This document shows positions 1 through 11,197 of a stretch of DNA of 64,000 nt, piece by piece (within the stretch, counting starts at the first letter, position 1; every line of letters begins with the position of its first letter). The DNA comes from Raphanus sativus (lineage: Eukaryota; Streptophyta; Magnoliopsida; Brassicales; Brassicaceae), in contig NC_079513.1 in the NCBI RefSeq assembly GCF_000801105.2, positions 25,713,640-25,777,639 of the forward strand. Direction: 5' to 3'. The position numbers and the translations under genes were made by a program. The notes beneath the pieces were generated by a model that worked only from the letters and a program-made list of their open reading frames with translations, ran no database searches and was not told the origin of the DNA.

Positions 1-1943
1 TAATCGGTTTTCTTTAGAAAATATGAGGCTTTGACTTTTTTATTCAAAGCACACGTGAATGTAGAAAAGAAAATAGGATCATGGGCCTTGATTTACAATA
101 CTCATTTTCAATTCAGTTACAAATTATAATGTGTAATATTTTTTGTTTGGTATAATATTACGTGTGTAATAATAATGTTTTATATCATAATATATAAAAT
201 CATCTCATGAAACGTTAATGAAAAACATATAATATTTTTATTTAATTACTATTTGATTACTAAATAAAATTATAACTATAGTTTATTATTTATATAAAAA
301 ATTAATAACTATTAATACTATTAAAGTTGAAGTATGTTCTATTGATATTAGATGAGTCCCATTAAAATAAATATTATTACTATATGTAATTGCTTATGCG
401 TGTGTATATATAACTGTTTCTATCCATGCTGTTGTGATCTTCAAAACCGTTTTTGTGTTCGAAAAAAGTACGGCCGGCTCTACGTGTGAGTTAGGTCTTC
501 CGCATGTTCTTTAATACATTTTGCGCTCTAATTCACACGTCAACTACTTTCTTCATTTTTGTTTGTAAATTTAATCAACTAAAAGTTATTTATTTTTAAA
601 ATATTTGAAGCCTAAAAATTCTGTTCTTTTAAGGATGGATCATAAATTTGGTCCAGCTATTTGACAAATCGATTTGCGGGTACGGGTTATGAATATTTTA
701 TGTGGAGTGAGTGTAGGTTGGTGAGTTTTGGATCGCGACTATCCGTCAACCCGCAAAGTATTTAAAAAATAAAAAGTTAAAAAGTAAATATCTTTTTTAG
801 AAATACAGGAATTTGAAAATAATAATTTAAAATTTAAATCATGTATAATTTTTTTATTATAAATATATTTTTATAATAACTAAATTAAATAATAATTTTT
901 AAAATATATATATTACCCGCAAATAACCACAAAATTAAATGGAGCGGGTTCGGGTACAAAATTATTTGTTTGCGGGTTTTGCGGATCAGATTTTTTTACC
1001 GAAAAATTGAAAATTCACGGGTTGACGGGTCAGTGGGGCGAATTCGACCTGCAACCCAGCTTTAACCGTGCATATACCAGATCAATTTTTTAAATTGCTA
1101 TTATTTAATAAATATATTTTGATTAAGATTTATACACAAATATGATTACAAAAAATATAAATATACTAAAAAAACAAAAATATCAAAAAGTTAAATTTAA
1201 AACAAAAAATATACCCGCCCTTTTAAGGGCGGGTCAAAATCTAGTGATATCACTTAATTTTTTATATATGAACACATCACTTCATGCGTGGACGGGTGTA
1301 CTATATTCCTTTTTCTAAATTATGAATACGGATACAGTAACAGTAGTATAGTTTTAGTAATATTGTTGAAAACTAATTAGAAAAAGTATAATATTAAGAT
1401 GTCCTATAAAATATCATCGACTTTACAACTTGACATTAAGAGTATGAAAACAACATGCGAGTATATATATGCAGATGATGATACCTTCAAGAAGCAACAT
1501 ATGTTAATTAATTAATATCTCTCCCCCCATTAACTTGCACTCAATAAGAACTAGGTATCGTCACGTCAAATGTAGTACAGCTTATCAAGTTGTTGTGTTT
1601 GTTATTTTTGAATTCAACGTTACTATTTTCACTAATACAGCTTCATCAAGTTCAAACTGTAAATAACTACACGCCACTACATTAGTCTTTATTCAACTCC
1701 GGAGCTATTTGGGCTTTTACAATCTTAAAGGGCCCATATAATTAAAAAAAGAGACGGCCCATAGAAAAGGGGACACCAGAACAGTGAGTGGAAGGAATCA
1801 CGATGAACGAGCGAACCACCTGCCTTGGTTGCTTCCTCCAAGTAAAAACATAAACCCTCTTTTAAATCCCTAAAGCTTCCTTCCACCCGGAAACAGTGCT
1901 ATCTGAGAATCTGATCTTAACGGATTCGTTAATCGAAAAAACA
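1..1943. other. Intergenic DNA with transposon debris
   Basis: AT-rich DNA without a supportable gene. About 660-1060 carries repeated GCGGGT/ACCCGC words in both orientations, typical of repeat debris. A Helitron-type 3' terminus lies at 1213-1244. The last ~250 bases are the likely promoter and 5' leader of the small gene that starts at 1944. Confidence 0.6.
1213..1244 (+). mobile_element. Helitron 3' terminus (element body not delimited)
   Basis: An 8-bp GC-rich stem (acccgccc at 1213-1220, gggcgggt at 1227-1234) with a 6-nt loop is followed 6 nt later by CTAG (1241-1244) and then T. Hairpin, CTAG and a T in the target are the canonical Helitron 3' end. The body would lie to the left. I could not find a convincing 5' TC terminus, so the left boundary is unknown. 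Confidence 0.7.
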
Positions 1944-2098
1944 ATGGGTTTGACGAACTTCATACTTACGGTGGCAGGAGTAAGCGCCGTGGTGATGCTA
2001 CTGAGGAGCGACGTCAAGCAATCTGCCACCGTCTTCAAGCGTAACATCAAGCACATCCGCCACTGGCTCGAAGAAGAAACTCCCGCCGCCTCCAAGTT

Positions 2099-2134
<36 letters not shown>

Positions 2135-2621
2135 AGTATGATTCCTCTTGATCTCCTTTTCACCGAAGGTGTTGGTTGAGAGAGATTCTGATTATGTAAT
2201 TTTGGATTATTTTCCTCAGCTAGCTTAGTTACTTGGTGATATTTATGATCCTGTGTCGGTATCATTTGATTGTAATCACCATCCGCAGCTGCTAGTTTTG
2301 AAGTAATCTTTGATCGAATTTGTATCCAAGTTTTCCGACTAGAGAGATACTTGACGATCAATTCAAATTAACTTCTGAGATTTAGTCACTTGAGGAGCTG
2401 AGAAAATATTAGAAAATATCAATTATGTAATGACTTGTTGGCAGTGGTTTAGGTGTGCATAAGAGAGGAGTGTGTTTAATCAATGCCTGGTATTAGCGAT
2501 AAATCCATGTGTGTTTTACTGATGAGTATGATGCAATTTTTTCAGGGCAGCGCAGTCCATAAAACCAAAGGAGATTGAAACCAAGGTTCCGGGGAAGGAC
2601 ATCCCTAAAGAGAAGGATTAG
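1944..2621 (+). CDS. Small single-pass membrane protein, At5g14105-like
   Basis: There are two exons, 1944-2095 and 2546-2621, joined in frame across a 450-base GT-AG intron to give 75 residues. The start is the ATG at 1944; an upstream GTG in the same frame is not a credible plant start. Residues 2-20 are hydrophobic (GLTNFILTVAGVSAVVMLL) and look like a membrane anchor. The rest is charged, with a Lys/Glu-rich tail ending in DIPKEKD. The function is unknown. Position next to the ABCI11 remnant and LAZY1 matches Arabidopsis At5g14105 by recall. A CT microsatellite lies just inside the intron at about 2101-2133. Confidence 0.75.
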
Positions 2622-2954
2622 TGTGTGTGCTTTGTTGTATACACGACGGGGTTTTTTTTTAGTTAAGAGTTGGAGTTATGACTTTGGTTTCAACACCATT
2701 GTCTGCTTAACTATTGTAGCTGTGAATCTTTTACAGTTTTTTTTTGTTTGTTTACTGTATCGTCTTACCTCTTAAACGTTTGAGCACTCTTGGAAGTGAA
2801 ACATAATAATACTATAACATTATATCTCTCGTTTTTCAAGTATTTAGTTTTGACCCTTTTTTAATTGACAACAGTTTGAGATCTCGTAAAAGTCATGGAT
2901 CCTATCTTTCCCTTTAACATTAAGTCATTAACTGCTACTGCTTTTCTCCTCTCT

Positions 2955-3135
2955 CGCTTTTTGTGTAAAGCCTTTCTGCAGAGAGTCAGCAGCCTTGGTT
3001 TGACCTGTGGGGAGAATGAAATCAGGTGGTGTTCTTCTTGCAGAACGTCCACCCTCAATATTCACTATTGCCGAAGGATACATACCAGGTTTGGCTCGGG
3101 TTCTTTACCCAAGGCTTAAGTTTATTATTGCCTGA
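2955..3135 (+). pseudogene. Decayed 3' end of an ABCI11-like ABC transporter gene
   Basis: In one frame the DNA reads RESAALV, a stop, then PVGRMKSGGVLLAERPPS and on to a stop at about 3133. This resembles the end of the plastid ABC ATPase ABCI11/NAP14, whose tail I recall as containing AALVD..WRM.TGGVL.AERPP. An in-frame TGA sits where the family has Asp. None of the upstream ATPase exons (Walker A, signature, Walker B) can be recognised in the preceding 300 bases. In Arabidopsis At5g14100 lies between At5g14090 and At5g14105, exactly this position. I read it as a gene lost from this copy, leaving its last exon. The identification rests on recall. Confidence 0.55.
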
Positions 3136-3171
3136 AGTTTTAAGATAGCTGCTCTGTCTTTTACGGTAGAC

Positions 3172-3289
3172 TATCTAAGTTCTTTTGTATAGGAGATAAT
3201 GACATGTTACGGGCTTATCAGTTGGTAGAATATCTAAGTTATTTTGTATAGGAGATAATGACATATCACGGCTTAGCAGTTGAGAGATA
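3172..3289. repeat. Tandem duplication, two ~59-bp units
   Basis: Units start at 3172 and 3231, each opening with tatctaagtt followed by ttttgtataggagataatga. A few substitutions separate the copies. Confidence 0.85.
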
Positions 3290-3545
3290 ACTAATGTCTC
3301 CTCTTATGGGATTTGAATAAATGGTAACAATAGTCTTTTATTTTAAAATTTAGCACTCCAATCTATAGATATGAGATATCTTGCTGCATTTATAACACCA
3401 TGTAAATATTTATTATTACATCGAGGGGCTTGATGAACATTCCCGCTAAGTCTTCAACACATTTTACTTAAATCATACCACATATGTATGAAATGACATA
3501 GTACACTCACACTTCTTGATTTGCGTTTTTGTTCCGATGCCCTTT

Positions 3546-5283
3546 CTACAGCTCCAACACGAAGTCTGCAAAAGCAATTATGGATTATTATCTTGCTCGG
3601 CCACACACAAGCAGAAACTAGTGGATGCCTAAATGCCAATGTATCAAAAAGTTGTTTTACGAATAAAGATCCTACATATTCTTTAAAAAATCCAGATTCA
3701 CATTCTTTCTTTGAAATAAATGTATCAACTAATTGTGTATGGTGGTGCACTTACAGTCTTCGTCTGTTTTGATCCAGTGTCCGATTTTAGCTGAATCGGA
3801 ACTTCCTAGCTCATACTGGATCCATGGTTTACTTCCCTCGTTACAGGGGTTCACCTTCTCGGACATTAATCCAGTACAATTTGCTTGGCTGTGTTTTGGA
3901 TCTGTCATGCTGCTGTGTATTTCGCTTTCCATGATGGAGTCTTCTGGATATACTTTCCTATGAAAAACTTGTGCCATCTGCACGCACAATAATTTTTTTG
4001 TTAGAAGCAAACTTGGTAATTAGGTGTATATTTCAAATGAACAGCACCTTTTGGAATTTCTTCTTTGTGGAAGGTACTTCAGTTTTACCACTGTCAGGGA
4101 TCCTGGAGGATGGATGTAACTTTTTCAGTACCTTCTTCACAAGATGTTTTGCAGACTTGTGGGTTGAACTGGTTTGCTTCTTTTTCTCCACACATTTGTT
4201 TTCTGAATATTTATCTTGCATCTCTGTTGCCTGGAACAGTTCTCCAAGTGATGCCCGTTCCTTCTTCCCTGCAATCTTGGTTTCAGATAATTCGATTAGA
4301 GAACCAAAAAGATACTCTTGGAGTGGGAACTTCATCGGCTGATTATCTTCTTCAGCATCTGGTCCCTCAGCAGCCTCAATGGTGGATGCAATAGTGTTAG
4401 TGTCGCTGTTCCTTCCTGATGGTCGGTTATTTCCTTCTTTGGCTTCAGCCTCAAGGAACTTCTCCAGTTCATGGCTAATGCGCTTTAGATCATTCTCTGT
4501 CACTTCTGCGTTATCTGTTGACAGGTCCCCAGATGACATGCCAAATGTCGGTGTTGCTGGTGCATCCAGATATGTTTCTCCACCAAGGGTTCCAATGGCA
4601 AGAAATCCATCAAAAAAGTCACTGTTTCTCTCATCCTTGATGTCTGTAGTTTCCTTGGGTCCTGCAAAGGAGTTTTCCTGGAACCGATTAAGCTGCTTGG
4701 TTATTCCAGTACTGTATCTGGGGCCAGCACATGCTGCGGGGTAAACATCGTTGCTATCAAGGGATGGATGAGATGAAAGGGAGAAACGGCTGTTACCTGT
4801 GAAGAAAGAAATGTTTTGTTTAGAAAAGTATGAACAGTACTGATGCTTGTAAAAATATGCATTTGCGCAGGAGAAGGGTAAATATTGAGTTTGTTGCAAC
4901 AGGCAGGTGGAGGCATGACATTAACATACTCGCTATCGACAGCCAAGACAAAGTTAAGCTTTTATATCATGTCAGCAGTTTAATTTTCTACCAACGGTGT
5001 TAAAGTTGTGAGACAATCATTAGGCCTTAAGTGCCTGCTAAGTCCTACTGCCATTCTTCTAGAATTTCAACACGCTAACAAGTTTTATTCCCACATATTT
5101 GACAGGAAAAGAAGCATATTGAGTAAGAGAAGTTACCCGTTGTAGCATCTTTCAATAGCTCTTTGCTATTCTCCGGGAACTTATGATGATGAATCCAGCC
5201 CCAAAACTGCCAGAAAAATAAGCATTGGTAAGTGTTGGCTACAAGTTAGTTGATATATTCGTAACTACAGAATGTACCTTCAT
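3546..5283 (-). CDS. LAZY1: LAZY1 gravitropism regulator (At5g14090 orthologue)
   Basis: There are five exons on the minus strand: 5278-5283, 5137-5206, 4048-4796, 3755-3977 and 3546-3565. They sum to 1068 nt, or 355 residues. The first exon codes only Met-Lys, and the second continues [10 protein letters not shown], the family's conserved N-terminal box. The IGT motif lies in DGFLAIGT at residues 88-95. A basic stretch around residues 230-260 ([10 protein letters not shown]) fits nuclear or membrane targeting. The last exon supplies the conserved C-terminal EAR-like YFVLEL. LAZY1 controls shoot gravitropism and branch angle through asymmetric auxin flow. Length and motifs match the Arabidopsis protein (about 358 residues), and all splice sites used are GT-AG. 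It appears intact. Confidence 0.93.
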
Positions 5284-6908
5284 TTTCTCGTTACCACACA
5301 GTACTAATGGAGAAAGTGACTTTATAGAGAACCTTCAAAGCCCTTCATATAGCAATGAATTAGTTGCTAAGAGTGTCACTAAACTTTTAGGTTGATGACA
5401 GTGGAGACCAACACCAAGAAAGCTACAAAACTTTGGTTGGCCATTCTCTTTCAAGTTCACATCAAGAACAAGTTGGAGGGCCATTACAGTCATAAGCCTA
5501 CTGTTGTGGTTACATGACACGCACATTTATTGGAGTAGCTATCCGTAATTAAAATCACCAGTCACCTCGGGTATTACTATTTGATCTTGATTTTAATTTC
5601 TATATCATAAAACGTTGTAAATTTTATCCGGCGTTCATGAACCATTGATATTAAACAAACTAGTCATTTTACATACGATATACATATATAGTTGATGCAA
5701 AATGGATATTGCTATGGCATTGTTTTGTGTAGCCATAAACAATCCAACAATCTCGTGTACGCCAGAAGGGAGTATGTGTTCTGTTTGAAATTTAGTTACA
5801 TTACCAATAGTGAATGGATGGTACAAACTGACTCTGTGTCAGTTATAGAAGAACTGTAAACATTGTTTTTTACACTGGTGCTGCTTTCCATAGAGAGATT
5901 AATTGATTTATTATCTGAAAGAATAATCAATGCTGGCTCCTTGGTCATTTACAGAGTGATTGACAATGCATTATGTTGAAATAATTTCCAATCAAAAGAG
6001 TACTGTTTAGTTTTGCTTTTGTTGACTTGGCTGTTTCTGACAAGAAGAAAAGGCAGATAGATGATGACCAGAAAAGTAAAGAAAGAGTGCTTTCTCCAGG
6101 AAGCATATGGAAAGCTCCGTGACAAAACAACAACGAATGCTTTCGTACAAGTTGATTCAGACAAGTGAAGCTGTCAGCGACATCAGGTACTGTAGTTTTG
6201 CTTTAATGTCTTGTTGCATTATAATATCACAATTCGTAGTTTAATGGGTTTATTCTCCTCAATTAAATTATCATAAGTTGTTGCGGTAGATCAAGTAAGA
6301 ACTTGCTAGAAACTAGACTGTGAACCTAGGCGCATGTGTGAAACACCGTAGACAAGACAATGCAGATTAGGTTAGATTAGATCATAATTGATTTGATTAG
6401 ATTAGCGTGAACGAAGACAAATAGACAATGATGAGGAAAATTATAAATGGGAAAGCAAAGGTGGTTAATTAGGATGAAAATGAGAAAGGAAGAATCTGGG
6501 GGTGAAACAAAGGAACAAGGGACAAAGGAACAAACAGAAGTAGTTAGTATTGAGTATGGGACCAAGAGAGAAGCGGTGCACTTTTGTTCCAGATTAAAGC
6601 AAACATACAAATGCTAAATTTTGCAATTTAGAGTCACTTCCATTGCTCCCACACGCATTATCTTATGTTATATATCTTAGAATTTGATCTACTTGTGTCA
6701 AATTCACGTGGACATTCTTCTTTGTCAATGTCCTTTTCATGTTCCTCAATCACATCTTCTTCTTATGGTATTTATCCAACGTTTTCACTTTTCTTATTAT
6801 ATCACATGGTATTATTCCTAGGTAGATATCATTTAGAAATTAAAGGGACTTAATGTGAAGCAACTACAGATGTTTTAACCTGTTATTGGGCCAGATGATG
6901 AAGATCAA
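5284..6908. other. Intergenic region upstream of LAZY1
   Basis: The LAZY1 promoter side is at the left. No intact gene is visible. The PPR gene expected here from Arabidopsis order (At5g14080) is not recognisable. Exon-like debris lies at about 6012-6186. Confidence 0.5.
6012..6186 (+). pseudogene. Exon-like debris of an unidentified gene
   Basis: The DNA reads FAFVDLAVSDKKKRQ, then IDDDQKSKERVLSPGSIWKAP, and then a stop. Two single-base shifts allow DKTTTNAFVQVDSDK and SEAVSDIR to follow, ending at a plausible splice donor (cag|gtactg). The residue composition is protein-like over about 55 codons, but I do not recognise the family. It may equally be chance. Confidence 0.3.
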
Positions 6909-7439
6909 GATGGGATGGGCTAGAGTGAGTTTGACTGTTAACTAATGGACTAGCTTATTCAAAATGGCGAGTGAACAATTAAGTCTTCTAGTGCGTTTAT
7001 TATTATCTTAAGTCAAGTTTCTGGCCGATTCTTTTGGTGTGTGTGTGTGTGGGTAGGCCATTTTGGTGAGGCGTCGCAACTGGTGTGTAAGCGAGAACAT
7101 TTAGAACACATACGTGGACATGTAGCGTTACTAGAATGCGTGGCTGATCCAAAAGAGGTTGGAATGGATCAAGGAGATATCGCCATCTCTTGTTTATGCC
7201 ATTTCTTCTAACATGTTCGGAGTCTTTCTGTTCATCATCTGATCCTGATTCCATGTTCTTGAGCACACATAATTAGATTCCCCAAGATTGTGTTTCCCTT
7301 TATTCTTTTTAGATACTATACCTCTATGATGTAACCGAGTTCTATGGGTGAATCAGTGTATAAGTTACAGCTACTTACAAGTCGTTTATTGTCTACGTAA
7401 GGATTATACAATGAATATAATGTTTTTCTTAGCTATATG
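6909..7439. repeat. Direct repeat copy A flanking the F-box gene
   Basis: It is collinear with 10051-10534 at clearly similar but diverged sequence. Examples are gattcttttggtgtgtgtg, taggccatttt, gaggcgtcgcaact and gagaacatttagaacac, in the same order in both. It lies upstream of the better-preserved F-box gene, so it is probably that gene's 5' flank, duplicated together with the gene. Confidence 0.85.
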
Positions 7440-7445
7440 TTAATT

Positions 7446-7471
7446 CTGATATATATATATATATATATATA
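7446..7471. repeat. AT dinucleotide microsatellite
   Basis: An uninterrupted run of alternating a/t upstream of the F-box gene. Confidence 0.9.
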
Positions 7472-7823
7472 AATTCTGAAAGTTGGATTATATAAAGGAT
7501 TCCTAAAATAGAGTGGTAATATGAAAATCTAGCGGCCAAATTGTGTAAGGTATTTGGGGTTTTGGGTCTTTATTTTGTTCTGTCGGTAGCCTTTTGAACT
7601 AATCCTCTTCCTTGTGTCTAAAGGAAAGTTTTTTTTTTTTTTTTATCTCCTAGGTTCTTCTGTTTTAATTCGAATCCTGTTCCTTGAGGGTTTCTGTTCT
7701 CTTTTTCATCTCCTGGGTTCTTCTATCGTAATATATATATATCGAGAGGAGAGGCGGAAGAAATCTGTAATCTCAAGACAGAAGGAGGAGCTTTGACCTA
7801 ATTTGTTCATACAAGAGGAATAT

Positions 7824-9069
7824 ATGGGGTTAAATAGATTTATGAAGAAGAAGAAAAAGAAGAAGATTTCGGATCTTCCAAGGGATGTGGAGGAAGAGGT
7901 GCTGTGTCGAGTTCCGTTGACATCTGTGGGACTTGTCCGATCTACTTGCAAAAGGTGGAACATGTTGTCGAGATGTGATGATCACTTATTTGCAAAAAAG
8001 CACCTTGCTCATCTAGCAGCAGAAGCAGCAAAGAAGAAGGACCACCCTCTTGTGGTTATGATGATGAACTATAGGGTGGAGTTGATGAGATTGAATCTTT
8101 CCAACAACGATCTTGACGTTGTAAATCCTGAAGCTAAACTTATTGGCCTAGATGGAATCGACGTGCGTGAAATCTTTCATTGCGACGGTTTGTTGTTATG
8201 CATTCCCAAAGAAGACCACTATAGGCTAATTGTCTGGAATCCCTATTGGGGGCGGGGGCAACTCAGGTGGATCGAGCACACACATAATCACGACTTACTG
8301 GACCAACATCTCAATGGTCGTTTGGACAGGTACACGTATGGTTTCGGATACGACAACAGTAGTTCCCAGTACAAAATCCTGAGATTTATTGATTTTCCCC
8401 CATATTTCGTTGAGTTCAAAATCTATGACTTCCAACTCTGATTCATGGAGGATTCTTGATCTCCCTCCTCGTCCAGACAACTGGTGTATAAAACTTGGTG
8501 AACGCGGGCTATCTTTGAAGGGAAACACCTACTGGTTTGCAGCAGAAGCTATGAATTACGATGCCATTAGTTTCTTAGTCTGTTTTGATTTCACAACAGA
8601 GACATTCTCCCCGCCTTTGCCTCTCCCCTTTGAGGCTTTCGCTAACGAAACTTTGATTCTGTCATCATCATCTACTAGTCTTGTGGTTTTGTTCCAGTGT
8701 GAAACATTGGAGATGGAGATATGGATCTCCAATACGATTGAGGAGCAGCCCAACGCAGGCCTGTCCTGGAACAGCAAGGTTTTCTTATCGGCGAATATCA
8801 AACAGCTCATTCACCCCCATTGGCAGTTTCTTCGGGAATCTGTGTGTTTCTTCATTGACCAGGAGAAGAAAGTCGCGGTGGTTTTTGATAAAAACACCCG
8901 TAATAGTGCCGCCACTCGTGATATAGCTTACATCTTTGTTGGAGGAGGAGGAGGAGTGGATGATGATGGATCCTCCTCCTTGAAACAACAAGTTGTTAAA
9001 GAATCTGCATACCCATTTTGTTATTCACGTGCTTGCTATTATGTTCCTAGCTTAGTGCAACTCAACTAG
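7824..9069 (+). pseudogene. FBA-type F-box gene with a one-base frameshift
   Basis: The frame opening at ATG 7824 encodes an N-terminal F-box (ISDLPRDVEEEVLCRVPLTS, then VGLVRSTCKRW). It continues into an F-box-associated domain (VWNPYWGRGQLRWIE, YGFGYDNSSSQYKILRF) and stops at 8441. A second frame carries on without a gap in meaning (NSDSWRILDLPPRPDNW) to the stop at 9069. Dropping one C of the pair at 8432-8433 would join YDF to NSDSW, giving about 414 residues, normal for Brassicaceae FBA F-box proteins. F-box proteins of this type are substrate adaptors of SCF ubiquitin ligases. Either the gene is recently inactivated or the base is a sequencing error. It has no counterpart in the Arabidopsis order and looks like an insertion between LAZY1 and ROXY2. 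Confidence 0.8.
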
Positions 9070-9429
9070 TCCGTCCACCTCTGTTTGTTTCCCAAGATTG
9101 ACTATTAAGTTTTTTTTTTTTTCCATCCTTCTTTTTTGTTTGCCGTATTTGACTTGGCTTCACAGCCTCTTGTTTTCGAGTGCCTCTCTTTGTCATTCTA
9201 AGTAATAAAATCAGAGTTTGTGGTGTGAAATCAGTGAGTTCTTGCCGTTGGTATATGATCTCTGCTTCTTACTGCGGGGAGGGGGGGGGGAAATATACCC
9301 AACAATAAAGTCAATGAGTCTGTATATGATCAACATAACTTTGATAGATGTTGCGTTAAACCATCCATCCATTAGGCAACTCCAGTAGCATTTAACTTGG
9401 TTTTGAGCAATGTTGTATGCAGTTTGAGT

Positions 9430-9918
9430 ATCATTTTCAGAATGAGGTTTCTAGGGCAATTGAATTGAGGGAAATTGTTACTTTCTTGGGGTCCAGCTTT
9501 ACATCAAACTTGGGCAAGCTTTGAATATTCCACCAGATATATCTTGTCTCCTGCTGCAATGCGATGTGTGGTTAAGTGTTCCGGTTGGAGATTGAAGCAG
9601 AGAGGATTAATTGAGAGGGAAAGTTTGTTAAAGGGGACCTTGGATTCATTCTTTGGGTTGGGCTTGTTACAGCTTACCACTGTAACAGAAGAAGACCTCT
9701 GAACTTGTGTATGGTTAATTTCATAAATCTCTCTCGTGGACCTTTTCATATAATTGAGAACCAATCTCTGTATTACCCAGACTCTGAACTTATGTATGTG
9801 TGTTCATTATCATAAAACAGGCCAGTAGATGTATCTCAAGTGCTTCGGGAACTGCTTCCTGTTCTGCCTGGAATCTCTGTGCCGGAGGATATTATGAGTC
9901 GGCTGGGGTCAAGAGTAA
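9430..9918 (+). pseudogene. Degenerate coding debris, family not recognised
   Basis: From about 9430 the plus strand reads EYHFQNEVSRAIELREIVTF, then LGSSFTSNLGKL and a stop. A shifted frame gives IPPDISCLLLQCDVW. After a plausible acceptor (acag at 9817-9820) the DNA reads PVDVSQVLRELLPVLPGISV, then PEDIMSRLGSR. The protein-like composition, several stops and frame changes, and an apparent exon boundary suggest a dead gene. I cannot name it. Confidence 0.4.
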
Positions 9919-10050
9919 TGGCGAGATACCTTTTTTTTTTGTAAATATTGTGTTGAGCGTTGCATTTTAGAGTATCTATACAGGTGGTTAAGATTATTTT
10001 GTTCTCCATTTACACATCTACTTGCTGTGATAATTATAACACATCTCAAA

Positions 10051-10534
10051 ATGGGATGGACCAGAATGAGTTTGACTGCTAAATATGGACTTGGCTGATT
10101 CAAAATGGTGATTGGAGTCTTCTTGTGTGTTTTATTGTCTTAATTCAACTTTCTGGCTGATTCTTTTGGTGTGTGTGTGGGCGTAGGCCATTTTTGTGAG
10201 GCGTCGCAACTGCTGTGCGAGTGAGAACATTTAGAACACCTAGGTGCACATGTATAGTGTTGCTGAGATGTGTAGCTGATTCAGTAGAGGTTGAAATAGA
10301 TCACGGAGGTTTAGCCATCTCTTGTTCACACTATTGCTTGTGACCTGTCTGGCGTCTTTATGTTCTATCCTATGATCCTGATTCCGTATACTTGAGCACA
10401 CATAATTAGATTCCCCCAAATTGTGTTCCCCTTTATTCTGTGTAGATCCTATACCTATATGCTGTAACCGAGTTGTATGGGTGGGTGAATCAATGTATAC
10501 GTTACATGTCGTGAATATTTTTCTTAGTTATATG
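10051..10534. repeat. Direct repeat copy B (diverged partner of 6909-7439)
   Basis: Same word order as copy A, about 3.1 kb downstream, with many substitutions and small indels. F-box-like fragments follow it at about 10655, just as the F-box gene follows copy A. This supports an old tandem duplication of gene plus flank. Confidence 0.85.
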
Positions 10535-10654
10535 CGACTTTGCTTATTTTTTCATGTTGAGTCCTTTAATGTGTTACTGATCTAAAAGGTTAAGATAAAC
10601 GTTTCTGACTCGCGAATGAGAATATGTGATGAACTTCTCGTTCTAATAGTTTAA

Positions 10655-10800
10655 AAAATATAGGCTCATCTAGTTCTCCAACAACGATTTGATGTTATTC
10701 ATAATTGTCAGAAAAGAAGAAAATCTGTGAAGCTATATTGGACCAGCATGTACGGGCCCTACGGGCTAATATAAGCTCATCTCTGATGCAATGGTCGGGT
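10655..10800 (+). pseudogene. Fragment of a second F-box copy
   Basis: Short blocks match the F-box gene in order: gctcatctag (as at 8009), ccaacaacgattt (as at 8101), attggaccagcat (as at 8299) and gcaatggtcg (as at 8311). Most coding sequence between them is missing. Together with repeat copy B this is the remains of a tandem duplicate. Confidence 0.55.
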
Positions 10801-11197
10801 CAAAATCACAGACTATTGATGGTGGGTGTCCACGTAATCTGCAGTGGGGGGACCCTTGAGGCTAGGCAATTATTTTCCCCCACAGTTAACAGTTATTACC
10901 GTTAAGATCTTATAGGTCTGAAAGTAACCTTACTCTTGTCTTAATTTGACCATACAATTTTTGCTATTTTAACAGTCAAACTTGTAAAACGAGATTACTA
11001 AATTTATATATTATAGTGTGATTAAGACGGATACAAGAAGCTATGCTTAATACAAACGCACTTCTCCCCCTCACTGTCTCTAATTCAACACTATGATGAT
11101 TAACCTAATCTTTTTTAGTTCTTAAACCCACAAAAGATTTAGAAAACAACAACATAAAAAGAGAAGACAAAAAAACGGTTGTGGACTTAGGTTGGGA

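Larger units (their letters stand above)
2622..3545. other. Interval between the At5g14105-like gene and LAZY1
   Basis: It contains the 3' region of the upstream gene, the decayed ABCI11-like tail (about 2955-3135), a 59-bp tandem duplication (3172-3289) and the 3' flank of LAZY1. No intact reading frame is supportable. Confidence 0.6.
9070..11197. other. Interval between the F-box gene and ROXY2
   Basis: Contents are: the 3' flank of the F-box gene; unidentified exon-like debris at about 9430-9918; direct repeat copy B (10051-10534); fragments of a second F-box copy (about 10655-10800); and the 3' flank of ROXY2. No intact gene. Confidence 0.6.

Noticed and set aside
1896..1943. Upstream extension of the At5g14105-like protein beginning at a GTG
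   Set aside because: GTG is not a credible start for a nuclear plant gene; the ATG at 1944 gives a clean membrane-anchor N-terminus.
2047..2361. Minus-strand frame with an Arg-Glu repeat
   Set aside because: It is the antisense of a CT microsatellite in an intron; no family features.
4379..4744. Plus-strand open frame over LAZY1
   Set aside because: Antisense shadow of the large LAZY1 exon.
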